In this document: positions 12,352-23,954 of the stretch, piece by piece
Position numbering within the stretch: position 1 is the stretch's first letter
Layout: every line of letters begins with the position of its first letter
Source: Actinostola sp. cb2023
Lineage: Eukaryota > Cnidaria > Anthozoa > Actiniaria > Actinostolidae
DNA: 64,000 nt
Assembly: GCA_033675265.1 (NCBI GenBank)
Contig: JAUJYZ010000380.1
Span: 62,001-126,000 of the forward strand
Direction: 5' to 3'
The notes under the pieces: model-generated
What the model was told of the DNA's origin: nothing
The model's input: the letters and a program-made list of their open reading frames with translations, nothing else
Database searches by the model: none
Program-made: the position numbers and the translations under genes

Positions 12352-14281
12352 ATGGATATGTTACAGTGGAAAAAAGCTGCTTGCTGTTTTGTTTTTTTGA
12401 ATTTGTTGGATGAGTCTGAAGAGAAACGACACTGGAAGCGAGGTAAGACGAGACAATGGATAAGGAGAAGAGAAGAAAAAGGACTGTACAATGTCGTACG
12501 GGAATTGCAAGTGGAGGACACTGTAGGATTCAAAGAGATGATGAGAATGGATCGGGAAACATTTACTACCATTCTGACGGCTATCGAGCCAGAAATCGCC
12601 AAATTCCAAATACAGGGTGGGCATAAAGTCATTTCTTCGGCAGAAAGATTAACTCTTGCACTAAGATTTCTTGCCACCGGTGAAACATTTGCATCGCTCC
12701 ACTTTCAATTTCGCATGGGAAAAGCGACGATTTCTTATATCATTCGCGAGGTCTGTCATGCTATCTACAAAATACTTGGACCAAAATTCATGGCTGTACC
12801 ATCCACTCCACAAGAATGGTCCGTGATTGCCGATGAATTCGAACGAAAATGGCAGTATCCTAATTGTATTGGTGCCGTTGATGGTAAGCACGTGGTTATA
12901 CGTCCACCTCCAGCATCAGGATCACATTATTTTAATTACAAGCATACTCACTCCATTGTACTGATGGCAGTGGCTGGGCCAAATTATGAGTGCATATACG
13001 CAGATGTCGGCACTAATGGCCGAGTTTCAGATGGTGGGGTGTGGAATAAGTGCAGCTTACTCAAGAAACTGGAAATCGGTGGGATGGGTGTCCCAGAAGA
13101 TAAGCCACTCCCGTTTGGAAAAGATCCCATGCCCCATGTCCTGGTAGGGGATGATGCCTTTGCACTTAGGCCATTTATAATGAAACCATACCCCCAGAGA
13201 AATCTGATGGTAGAGAACCGCATTTACAACTACAGGTTAGGTTTTGTTCCTACTATATTGTCTTTTTTGGTGTGGTGGGGTGGGGGTGAGAGTGTGTGTG
13301 TGTGCTGGTGGGGGAGGGGGGTTGTAATGATTAATGGGAATAAAGCAGTAACTGTGATCAATTCATCTGTACTTTCTATCTGGATTGATTTTACAAATAA
13401 TATTTATTATTACACCCTCTTAATATGATCATCAAGTGTCATGGTATGGTAACAGAAGTCACAAATAATTATTTATGCTCCGTGTATCATTTGTTTTCGG
13501 GTTGGCACCAGTTCTTGCGGCTTTATTAAATTTACATTATTGGAACCCCCCTTGTTATGACTGCTACGCTCGTGATTCCACTTGAGTTTTGAACATTTTA
13601 TGACGTCAAGTGTGTACGTGTCAATAAGAGTACAGACAACTCAAAACCATCTTCAATTTGTTAACGTTCCAAATTGTACAACAGGCATGTAGTCCTGTTA
13701 CTTGTTAATTATATCATATGTATTTTCTTTAAAAAAATTACTATAGGTGCTTGTATGGGATTATATATAGATGATACAATAATTAATGAAATTATAGCAT
13801 GTACATACTAATTAAGGCCTAGAACCCCCTCTTATCTGAAGACAGCCTAGCTACGCCCCTATAAAATTACGTTACAATAAATATCATTGTCATTTTCAGG
13901 CACAGCAGAGCAAGACGACTGTCAGAAAACCTATTTGGCATTGTAGCTAACAGGTGGAGAGTGTTTCTGACAGTCATGGCACTTTCACCTTCATATGTTG
14001 AAGACATCATTATGGCTGCCTTAACACTTCATAACTTGCTTCGATCCACCACCAACTCTTCAAGACAGGTATATTGTCCAAAAGGCTTGGTTGACGAAGA
14101 AGATCTTACAACCGGAGAAGTTGCTGCAGGTTCCTGGCGCACAGGTACAGACCAAATGCGTGCATTGCCAATCCCAAGCACTGGCCACAATGCAAGCAAA
14201 AAAGCCAAAGAAGCAAGGGATATGTTCACTGATTACTTTTGCAATGAGGGAAGTGTGCCTTGGCAATGGGACAGATGCTGA
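12352..14281 (+). CDS. Harbinger DDE transposase (HARBI1-like)
   Basis: Two exons, 12352-13235 and 13900-14281, joined across a 664-bp GT-AG intron to give a protein of about 421 residues, the usual size for the family. The start is the first in-frame ATG (MDMLQWKK); the frame is open further upstream but has no other ATG. The N-terminal half has a helix-turn-helix-like region (ERLTLALRFLATGETF...KATISYIIREV). The DDE core follows as NCIGAVDGKHV (first D), VLVGDDAFAL (second D) and, across the splice, VENRIYNYRHSRARRLSENL (E), ending in VANRWRVF. It would cut and paste the element in the nucleus together with the MADF partner encoded at its other end. No stop or frameshift seen. Confidence 0.9.
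13569..13650 (-). repeat. Dispersed repeat, copy 2
   Basis: Inverted counterpart of 9121-9199, located in the transposase intron of the Harbinger element. Shared blocks are CCACTTGAGTTTTGAACATT, GACGT and TCAATAAGAGTAC. Its presence inside a young transposon means this copy arrived with or after that element. Confidence 0.55.
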
Positions 14282-15389
14282 CAAGGATATTAATTTAAAG
14301 TGCCAGACGAGTGCTTATAGACCTCTGTCTCAAAAATCACAGCATCTGTCTAATACTAATTAAGCTAATATAGCGTACCTACTTGATCCAATAATCATAT
14401 AATATTCTATTGATTTGAGTTAGCTGAGTATAAGATATGTATTTGTGAGTTAAAGGCACTTTCAATATGCTATAATGATGTGATGTACGTCAAAGCTATA
14501 GCTCAAACATGTAAATATGCAAAAATATCATCTTTACAACATCAATTTGTTAACTTACCTTTTGACAATTAAGAGTAATTTCATCAATTTAAATTATTTA
14601 CTCTCCATCTGCATTATAATTTAACCTGGCACTTTAATAACAAGGAAATTATTAGAGACACACAAATTAAGTTGTATAGCGCATACATAATTTATTACAT
14701 AATAATTTGTATTCTTCTTTGCACAAATTAATTAAGTGCCCAATTGCACTGGAATTTCATCTGCAATATATTTATATACTTACAGTAAGGAGCACATTTT
14801 GTATGACTGCTGAAAAGCTATAAAACACTATTCATAATGGCACAGATTTAGAATGTTTTCAGCTGTCATATGAGATGTACAACACTGATGATCGATGGTC
14901 AAGGCACAACGTGTCCATACTTTACAGTCATACAAATCTACTCTATTACATGAATAAATAAATAAATAAATATAAATATTTTGAAGTATAAATATACATA
15001 AATAATTATTTTTTTTGCAATTATTCATTAAATTGTATGAATGCATAAAATTGTATTTAAAATGTATTGGTTTTTTTACATTCAAATTTATTTAGTTTTT
15101 ATAGTTTACAAAGATGTAAACAACTCTTTCTGAAATTGAAAGTCATTATACGTACATCATGCATGCATGCATGCATCCACAAATATATATATTTTGTATT
15201 TTTGAGAATATCTTTACAAAATTGCAAGGTTCCGACCTTGCATGATCTATATAATAGCTTGTTCTTGCATGACTTGAATAGCGCAGCTAGATAAATAACT
15301 AGCTATACATGATAATGTAATAATGCTACATATATTGTAAGTATTGCAGGAGTTTGGAACCAAATAAAAGGTACATTTAACATTTATAA

Positions 15390-15536
15390 CATAGCATTGA
15401 TATAACGTGTGCTCTGATTGGCTAATTAGCGTGCGAGAGCGTGCATCCATAACTCAATGGACGCACGCTCACGTCATCGCCATAGCGCACGCTCTGAAAT
15501 CAATTGGAAAATAAAATTGAATTTGCAGTAACTATG
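15390..15536. mobile_element. 147-bp non-autonomous derivative of the tyrosine-recombinase unit
   Basis: Begins CATAG and ends CTATG, with TTATAA immediately outside on both sides (15384-15389 and 15537-15542), exactly as in the gene-bearing unit at 33616-35536. The left ends align over about 70 bp, including AGCGTGCATCCATAACTC. It has no coding capacity. A long hairpin homologous to the one beside the gene-bearing copy follows directly at 15543. Confidence 0.7.
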
Positions 15537-15542
15537 TTATAA

Positions 15543-15720
15543 AAGGAATGGTCAACGCTTTAGCTGTGCATCCATCTAGTTATGGATGCACTTGGTCGGC
15601 TGCTAAGCACTCAAGAAGCTAGGCTACACCTCGTGCGACTCTTACACTTCTCTCGTGCTTAGCAGCCTCCCGTGTGCATCCATAACTTGATGGACGCATG
15701 CTGAGCGTTGACCATTCCTT
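15543..15720. repeat. Long imperfect hairpin, H1
   Basis: Arms AAGGAATGGTCAACGCT and its complement close a 178-bp unit. Inside, AGTTATGGATGCAC and GTGCATCCATAACT form a second paired block and GGCTGCTAAGCAC pairs with GTGCTTAGCAGCC. It follows TTATAA and is homologous in both sequence and position to hairpin H2 (35543-35734). Confidence 0.8.
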
Positions 15721-16310
15721 CAATACACTCGTTTGCAGAAAGGTTGTAGTATACATTTATTCAAATATCTAATGAGATGCAAGATATCTAATGACTGATG
15801 CAAAGTGCGAAACATTGCTTATTTTCTTCTAATATATCAGAATCATCAATTTTAGATTAGTATTTAATAGAAGAAAATAAGCAATGTTTCGCACTTTGTA
15901 TCTCATTAGATATCTTGTATCTCATTTTATTATATAGTCAAGTCAATCCGCGCGCTCTGATTGGCTGAAAACTGTGCTGTATCAGAGAACGGAGCACGGT
16001 TTGATGACGCTCTTTTTCGGCTGTTTGGTTTGATCCAAAATTCTGAAGAAAACAAACCAAGCGCGCGCTCGATGGCGTAACTGGCGTCAGTAGCGCGCGC
16101 ACTTCACTCGCTAAAATGTTATTCAAAAACACAACAGAATCCTCAACTTTCTTGCCATTTTTCTCACCATTCTTGTTCATTTTTCTCACCATTTTCTCTC
16201 GTCACTTCCTTCGTGCTGTATTACTGAACAGAGCACGGAAAAAGCTGTTCTATTTGTTAAATATATTTGTATAAATGTATACTACAACGTTTCTGCAAAC
16301 GAGTGTATTG
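15721..16310. mobile_element. Palindromic element with an inner hairpin
   Basis: Outer inverted repeats of about 48 bp start CAATACACTCGTTTGCAG at 15721 and end with the complement at 16310. Inside, AGTGCGAAACATTGCTTATT near 15806 pairs with its complement near 15880, making a second hairpin (about 15769-15930). TTATAA follows the right end at 16311-16316, the same hexamer that precedes hairpin H1, so H1 and this element could also be one TTATAA-flanked unit. A short minus-strand frame (16192-15938) has no recognisable motif. Confidence 0.6.
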
Positions 16311-17068
16311 TTATAATTAATATAGATATTTCTTATACGTAAAGGATTTAATATACACCTTAATGACATTGACTGTATAATAATATTATGTACTGTAAGT
16401 ATGGGTATAAATAATGATTCATTTATTATTATATCATTGAGTCTTCTGCATATTTGAATATAACCGCTCATATCATGATTACGAATTCAAGGTCAATTTA
16501 TACAGCATTGGTGAATAATAACCTAGCTGGTCAATATTGATCCAGATACAATTAACCTCATTCTGCTTTCTAGGTAATCTTTATGTGGGTATTATTACTA
16601 TTTTAAAAATAATCCCAAAGGAATCATGTTATTAATGTGATTATTGTCAATCATATAATAATTACCGGTAAGTCAATCAGTTAATGACCTTGAATGTCAG
16701 CAATATATAATAACCAAGAGAGTAATGATTAACTAAGAAAGTGAAAGCCATGCACATGTAATACCCCATAGTTCTATTATCGCTCTGTTACTATTCTTGG
16801 AACCAATCAGATTCCAGCTTTTCAATTATGTCATCCATCCACAAGCGGATGTCTGCTAATAAAATCTGCTAACAAAATCTAAAAATTGTAACAGCTAGAG
16901 CGATTATCGATCATAGGGTAGTGATGCATTCTCTTAGTTACACTCTCTTGATAATATAATTAACCCAATGTACATACATTACTGTATATACTGGTGGCTA
17001 ATTATTGCCTCTGTTCTCAGTACATTTGTATACATACATTAACATTACATAAAAAATATATATATAGT

Positions 17069-18813
17069 CTACCACTGGTACAAACTACCAGTAAAGCTAG
17101 AACTAGCTGTTTGGGAGGGTACACAAGGTTGTACGGACCCTGGAGTTGCTGCAGCTGTACCTGGATTCTGAAGGTAGCCTGTATTTGCTGGATATAGTGA
17201 TTGTCCTGGTCTTGACACCCATTGAGGTCCATCACTCATCTCCATCTCGAGGTCAAACAGGACATCTGTAATTCGTTTTTCGCCAATTATCTGGGTTCTT
17301 CGGTCAAACGATTTTAATTTTTGTGCAACAAAAGCACCAAAGCTTGACTCTGCATCATTGGGTGTGACTGGAACTGGAGGGGTGTTGGGAGCCTTCATGA
17401 GTCGAAGACACTCCTTCATCAGCTCATCTGTTGAATCTGATTTGGCATGCAGTTGGACTTTTTGTTTGGCCTTGTATTTCCTGGCAGGTGTTACAGTACT
17501 AGAAGGAGTAGCATCTAGATCTGGATCGACACTTTCAGGCTCATCAATATTAATGGAGGTACTCATGTCCTCACCTGTTGATTCGTCATCTTCTATGGTA
17601 ACTGCGATTATGGTGTCTCGACTCTGTCTGGCATTCATCACAGGGATCAGGAACTGCAGTGATTTCCAAAATATCCATGTTGGATTGTATACATCATCAG
17701 CTCCTTGTCCAGATTTGTATGTGTTTTGTTTTTTGATGTTCTGACTAAGGATCTGCCTTAGTTTTGTGAGCTGGACACTTAATAGTTTCCACTCAATGCC
17801 AAGAGATTCCTTTAAGTTGAATTTGCAAAACAACTATTAATTAAATAATTGGTAACTATATATTTCCAATTCTATTTTAATTTTCTCTGTTTATTTATTC
17901 TAATTTAATGATTATAAAAATGACAAGTTATAAATGACATTTACATGTAATTACTAAAGCAAATTGATGACTTGCAATAAATTATTAATTTTGTCAAGGT
18001 ACTATAAAATACACTCCTAATTTGTTACAAAAAGGATTTTCAGCACATGCATTTAGCTAGGTTTTTATGTTTTTAATTTTGTCAATTTCTTCTTTTTTTT
18101 ATTATATTATTATTATTATTTTTTATTACAAATATTACAAATCAATTTCTTCCTAGCATATGACAAAATGTTGAGCTAAAAAAAAAAACATTTTTCATAC
18201 TGAAACTAATTGATAAACTGGTAAAATGAAAATATAAAAACTATAATTGTTTCAATTTCCAAGACTTTTACGAGTTCATTTCCGCTAGAAATATGTCGAG
18301 ACGCAGTACTGCATGAATTAACAGACGTCGTGATGTCGAGAACCTATACAATGCATATATTAGCTTGAATTTTTCGACACTGGTTTGCAAGGACTAGTTG
18401 ACAGCAAATTTTCACGTACTTTTGAGGAACATTTAACTTATTTGAAATTTAAATAATTATAAAATATTGTACTTTAGCAACAATGACAACCATCACAACA
18501 ACAACAGTAAGCTTATAAAACAAATACTTACTTGCACTTCTGCTTTTGCCTTACTGGTTACATCACGGTTATGATAACTATCAGAGAAAACGTCCCAAAG
18601 GCAAGGTCTGGCCTCGTACTCGTCGATCAAGTTGAACAACATTTCATTAGACCATTTGGTTTTGTTTTCTCTTTTCGGTTTCTTTATATTTTCTTTATTT
18701 CCGTCTCGCTGTTTTCTTTTTATTGATAGTCTTTCCTCTTCGGAATCACTTTGTCCAGAGCCTAAATCATCTTCATCTTCTTCATGTACTCTTTTGTTTA
18801 CAACAGCGGCCAT
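17069..18813 (-). CDS. Harbinger MADF/Myb-like DNA-binding protein
   Basis: Two exons, 18813-18532 and 17833-17069, joined in phase 0 to a protein of about 348 residues. The start MAAVVNKR is the ATG nearest the conserved part; an in-frame ATG further upstream is possible. Residues 1-45 are acidic/basic and low in complexity; then KTKWSNEMLFNLIDEYEARP with CLWDVFSDSY matches the N-terminal half of a MADF (Myb/SANT-like) domain, whose remainder spans the splice. The C-terminal part is Ser/Pro/Gln-rich with a helical segment (SSFGAFVAQKLKSFDRR). In PIF/Harbinger elements such a second protein is needed for nuclear import and DNA binding of the transposase (established for the family). It faces the transposase from the opposite end. 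Confidence 0.8.
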
Positions 18814-18865
18814 TTTGAAAAGTGAGCCCACGACTAATTTTGCGCTGACGGCTGACCGAAAAACT

Positions 18866-19069
18866 ATCATCAACTATCACGCACCCGATCAAACGAAGAA
18901 AAACTATCATCGACTATCATGAACTTTTTGAACATGTTCAAAGTGCATGATAGTCGATGATAGTCGATGATAGTCGATGATAGTTTGCGATCAAACGTGA
19001 TCGCGCGTTTCAACTATCATCAACTATCATCGACTATCATCGACTATCATGCACCGTTTGATCGCACCT
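18866..19069. repeat. Right subterminal repeats and terminal repeat of the Harbinger element
   Basis: Multiple ACTATCATC(A/G) units in both orientations, two internal GATCAAACG motifs and a short palindrome GAACATGTTC near 18930 precede the terminal repeat ending CGCACCT at 19069. The arrangement mirrors the left end. Confidence 0.8.
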
Positions 19070-19741
19070 TAAGAGATATCCTCTCAGTTTCACAACATCC
19101 CTCTGTGATACATTATTAACCCTTTCTTTTGGTTTTGAGACAACACTTACATTTTGTAGATGCTTCTCCATTTCTGATAAATGTAGCTCTTGCACACACT
19201 TGCTGGAACATGTGCATTCTCCCTCGCAATCACAATGACAAGTACAATCTCGGACACAAATGTCACAACATTCATGTAAAACTCTTTCGTGATCAGGTAC
19301 ACAACCAAAATACCTTAAGAGCATTTCTCTTCTGCATGAACTGTTGTTATTAACATAGTCTTTCATGGCCTTGGTTATGTTCTTGTTTGCAGTACAACCT
19401 TTAAATTTTAATAATACTGCATGGCTCATCTGTGAAGAGTCTCTCCCTACTCGTCCAGTTTCTTGGAGATAGTCATCTAGATCCCCAGATGGGCCCAGGT
19501 GTAGAACGAGGTAGATATCTTTTACATTGACCCCCATTCCAAAGGCACTAGAACAAAACAGGATACGCACACTTCCATTTGGTTGCAGAACTCTTCTTCT
19601 ATAGTCTGTTTTACAAGATGGTGTGTCATTTTGTGGTACATGGCAAACAAACGACTCCTATCATCTTTCGGTTCTTTGCCAGTGGGCTGATGATAAGCCT
19701 TATCACCTAAGGACAGACTAAACAGGTATCAGGTATCAGAA

Positions 19742-20509
19742 ATGGCAGCTAAAAATAAGCGTCCTGCAAAAGAGTTAAATAATTCGGCTTCAAGTACTCC
19801 TTTGAAGCCAAGTTCAAAAATGTTCAAAGCTGAAGATTATGAAAACCAAAATTTTGAAAAATTGTTTGAGTTGATAACTCAAATGAACCAAAAATTGGAT
19901 AAACTAGATGACAAATTCGAGTCTCACCTAGCACGTATCGATCAAGACATCAGAGACCTAAAACATTCATGTACATACGTACATGAAACTACAGATGAAC
20001 TTACATCCAAACTAAAGGTTCATGACGATATTCTCAAAGATGTTAATGAAAGGATCGACAAGATTGGAGAGGAGAACACGAAACTTCACGAAGATCTTCT
20101 TGACCTCAGAGTATGCTCCATGAAGAGTAATCTTGTATTCTATAACCTTCCTGAAGAGGAGAAAGAAGACCCATTTTCAGTGGTGCAAAAAGTCTTAGAG
20201 AAAATGGAAATGAATTCATCTGGAATTGAAATTGAGAGGGCCCACAGACTTGGTAAGAAAGTGGACTCGAAAACAAGGCCAATCATAGCCAAATTCCGAC
20301 GATACCAGGATAAGGAATACATACGGCAACGAGCTTATATGTTGAAGGGATCAAAAATTGGCATTGCAGAACAGTTTCTGAAGGAAATAGCAGAAAGAAG
20401 GAAGCTGCTTTATCCAATCTTGAAGAAAGCGAAGTCAGAAGGGAAAAAAGCAGTCCTCATTAAAGATGTTCTTTTTATCAATGGCCAACGCTACAGGGGA
20501 TCAAGTTAA
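19742..20509 (+). CDS. LINE ORF1 protein (coiled coil plus RRM-like)
   Basis: An uninterrupted frame of 255 codons. Residues about 30-120 form a strongly charged heptad-like coiled coil (FELITQMNQKLDKLDDKFE and following), probably for multimerisation. From about residue 128, MKSNLVFYNLPEEE, IERAHRLGKK and RPIIAKFRRYQDKEYIRQRA match the RRM-like and C-terminal nucleic-acid-binding regions of L1/L2-type ORF1 proteins, RNA chaperones that coat the LINE transcript. ORF2 follows after about 120 bp. Confidence 0.85.
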   Translation: MAAKNKRPAKELNNSASSTPLKPSSKMFKAEDYENQNFEKLFELITQMNQKLDKLDDKFESHLARIDQDIRDLKHSCTYVHETTDELTSKLKVHDDILKDVNERIDKIGEENTKLHEDLLDLRVCSMKSNLVFYNLPEEEKEDPFSVVQKVLEKMEMNSSGIEIERAHRLGKKVDSKTRPIIAKFRRYQDKEYIRQRAYMLKGSKIGIAEQFLKEIAERRKLLYPILKKAKSEGKKAVLIKDVLFINGQRYRGSS

Positions 20510-20628
20510 TTTCAAGTACAAGTATTATGTAACAGATAAGTCTTTTTTTATTATGTCCAACAGAATGAACGTATTTCAACTATATATTAGTCTACTATTT
20601 TATACCGTAGCTTGTTTACAAATTTTAA

Positions 20629-23600
20629 ATGCAAGCTGACAACATTAACTGCAATACTTGTGATTACAATATCCTTGATAGTCAAAGGTCAGTGACATGT
20701 ACTGCTTGTCATAATCACTATCACCTCAAAAAGTCCTGCCTACGACTGGATAATCTTGATCTCAAAACGTTTAACAATGTTAATAATTTCAAATGTTACC
20801 AATGTCTAGAGTTTGATTTACCATTTAACTCTCTTAGTGAAGAAGATTTTCAAATAAATTCCACAAATGTAAATGAAATCAATCGTAATCTAAATGAATT
20901 TAATCGACTAACTGATTTAATATTTAATCTATTTCAAACCCAAGAAGAGGACAGCAGAAACAATGATGTTGATCGCTTAATTAATCCTGATCTTAATTGT
21001 CAAGACATAAATGTAAACTCAATAACCAATTACTATTCAACTCTAGAATTCAATGATAAACTAAATGCAAATAATATAGCAAACACCGATTTATCTCTCT
21101 TACACCTAAATGTGAGGAGCATGAGGAATAAATTCGATTCAATACTGAATTATTTAAATTCATTGGCACATGATTTTAGCATAATTGCATTAACGGAAAC
21201 ATGGTTGAATGATAATGATGACGAAACATTTCAACTTCCAGGTTACAATCTAACGCAACTAAATAGAAATAATAAGAATGGAGGAGGAATATGTGTCTTC
21301 ACGAAAGAGAATTTAAAAATTAAACAAAGGACTGATTTAACCATTGTAAATGATAGTAAGAATATTGAATCGCTATTTATTGAAATAATAAATGAAAATT
21401 ACAAAAACGTCATAATAGGAACAATATACAGAACTCCTAACAATAAATTCCGTGACTTTGAATGTGATCTAAAAGATATATTATCCAAATTAGATAAAAA
21501 GAATAAACCTTGTTATATTATGGGTGACTTTAATATTGACCTATTGAAATATAATAAATGTAATTTCTCCAATCAATTTTTCAACCAATTTTCATCGTCT
21601 GGCTATAGACCTTTAATCACAAGACCCACGCGTATAACAAGTTCAAGTGCCACCCTAATTGATAATATTTTTACAAACAATCAGCTTGGAATTGAGAATT
21701 TAAACGGTGTCCTTATCAATGATATATCGGACCATCTACCAATATTTTCTATTACAAAATATAATGCACTAGATAAGTCTAAAACACCTGCGTCTAGTAA
21801 ATTTATATCTAGACTAATAACACAGTCATCTCTTGACTCATTTACGGACAAACTTAAAAAAATCGACTGGATCACTACCATACAAGAGAATGACCCTACC
21901 AAATCACTCCAAGCTTTCCTTAAAACATTATGTGAACTCTATGATAAATATTTTCCAGTAAAGATCTAAACGTAGTAATATCAAAAGACTTAATAATTCA
22001 TGGATTTCAAAGGGTTTAAAGAAATCTTCAAAAACAAAAGAAAGGTTATATAAAAAATTATTAAAATGTCCAACAAAATCAAATGAGGAAAAATATAAAA
22101 CGTATCGAAACAAATTAAATCATCTTGTTAGAATCGCCAAGAAAAAATATAATAATAATAAATTTTTTGAAGCTAAAAATGATATTAAATCCACTTGGCA
22201 AACAATTAATGAATTAATAGGAAAAAGGGATCAAATAAAACACTACCTACTTCGTTTATAAATGAAAATGACACTATTGATAATCCTAAAATAATTGCTC
22301 AAAAGTTCAATGAATTCTTTGTAAACGTTGGTCCTAATCTTGCAGGGAAATTTAATAACTCGAATAAATTTGATTTTTTTTTGAAAGGTGATTACATGAA
22401 CTCAATATTCCTGCATAATACTTCCTATAATGAAATCATTAAAGTAATAAATAAGTAAAATGAAAAATAAAAGTAGTTGTGGAATTGACGAAATAAATAT
22501 CAGAGTCGTTAAACACATAGCACCATATATTGCATTACCACTATCTCATATTTTTAATCTAACGTTTGCATTGGGTCAAATCCCAGATGATTTCAAGGTA
22601 TGTTTTAATAACGCCGATTCATAAATCTTCAGATAAAAACCTATTTACTAATTATAGACCTATATCTGTCTTACCATGTTTCTCAAAAATGCTTGAAAAA
22701 ATCATGTATAAAAGGCTAATGGCCTACATACTAAAAAATAAAATTCTATCTAATCATCAATATGGATTTAGAAGTAAGAGCTCAACTAGTCATGCCATAA
22801 TTGAACTGGTTGACAAGATAACAAATTCAATTGAAAAAGATGAATTCACGATTGGAATATTTCTAGACTTGTCAAAAGCATTTGACACTGTTAATCATAC
22901 TATACTTTTAAGAAAATTACATTTCTATGGTATATGTGGAAAATGTTATGATTGGATTAAAGATTATCTAACAAATAGGAAACAAGTAATTAAATATCAT
23001 AATACTAAGTCAACTGAAATGACTATTACTTGTGGAGTTCCTCAAGGATCTGTTTTTGGGCCTCTGCTTTTCCTAATCTATATTAACGATTTAACAAACT
23101 CTACAAACATTTTATCTCCAATCTTATTTGCTGATGACACAAACCTGTTCAGTTCAGGGAAAGATATAAACAAACTTGAAACCAGCGTTAACGAAGAATT
23201 AACACGGGTCCAAGAATGGTTAACTCTGAATCAACTTACTCTAAATATTAAAAAATCTAATTTTATTGTCTTTAAATCTCATAAGAAAAAATTGAAAACA
23301 ATACCAAACATAAAACTCTGTAATAATAATCTTCAAAGAGTTGATAAAACTAAATTTTTAGGAATCATCATTGATGAACATTTAACATGGAAAAACCATA
23401 TTGATTACATCACCAAAAAAATAATGAAATCAATAGGAATTATCTGCAGAATTCGCTTTTTTATTAATCAACCTCTCTTAGGAATGTTATACAATAGTTT
23501 AATTTATCCATACCTTCATTATGGAAATATCATTTGGGCAAATAACTATCCCACAAGACTTGATAAAATTTTAAAACTACAAAAGAAAGCTTTGAGAATA

Positions 23601-23954
23601 ATCACATTTTCCTCATACTCTGCACCTTCTCTTCCCATCTATAAAAAAATTAACTTATTAAATATCCATCAAATAAATGATTTACTTATAGGTTCATTTA
23701 GTTATAACCTAAATAATAAAACACTTCCATGTTACTTTAATGATTTTTGCACCGAAAACAACAAAATTCATAATCACTATACTAGAACGTCTAATAATTT
23801 ACATAAAATAGTTAATAGAACTAATTATGGCAAACACTCAACAAGAAACAAAATAATTAATATTTGGAATAACATTCCAATAGCAATAAGAAAATCTATA
23901 TCACTACATGTATTCAAAAGGAAAAGGAAAAAAAATATCTTATCTAGTGTATAA
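20629..23954 (+). pseudogene. LINE ORF2: PHD-like finger, AP endonuclease, reverse transcriptase (frameshifted)
   Basis: The first frame (20629-21969) starts with a PHD/zinc-type finger (CNTCDY...CTACHNHYH...CYQC), followed by an apurinic-type endonuclease: LLHLNVRSMRNK, ALTETWLND, YRTPNN, MGDFNIDLL, ISDHLPIFS. The linker region continues in other frames. The reverse transcriptase, in the frame of 22566-23954, has NYRPISVLP, HQYGFR, FLDLSKAFDTVNH, GVPQGS, the catalytic FADDTNLF and a C-terminal thumb/linker. At least four single-base frameshifts (near 21963, 22228, 22455 and 22600) break it, so this copy cannot supply an intact ORF2. Domain order fits the CR1/L2 group. Confidence 0.9.

Larger units (their letters stand above)
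12102..19069. mobile_element. PIF/Harbinger transposon, full-length, two genes
   Basis: The termini are perfect inverted repeats beginning AGGTGCGATCAAACGG, and TAA lies outside both ends (12099-12101 and 19070-19072), the standard TWA duplication of PIF/Harbinger. It carries the two expected genes, a DDE transposase (+) and a MADF/Myb-like protein (-), both without visible breaks, so the insertion is probably young. It sits inside the coding exon of the RecQ-like gene. Between the two genes are smaller nested elements (15390-16310) and a dispersed repeat (13569-13650). Confidence 0.93.

Noticed and set aside
15938..16192. Minus-strand frame of 84 codons beside hairpin H1, considered as a recombinase exon
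   Set aside because: Its Ala/Arg-Leu pattern does not match the first exon of the recombinase, and it lies within palindromic element sequence.
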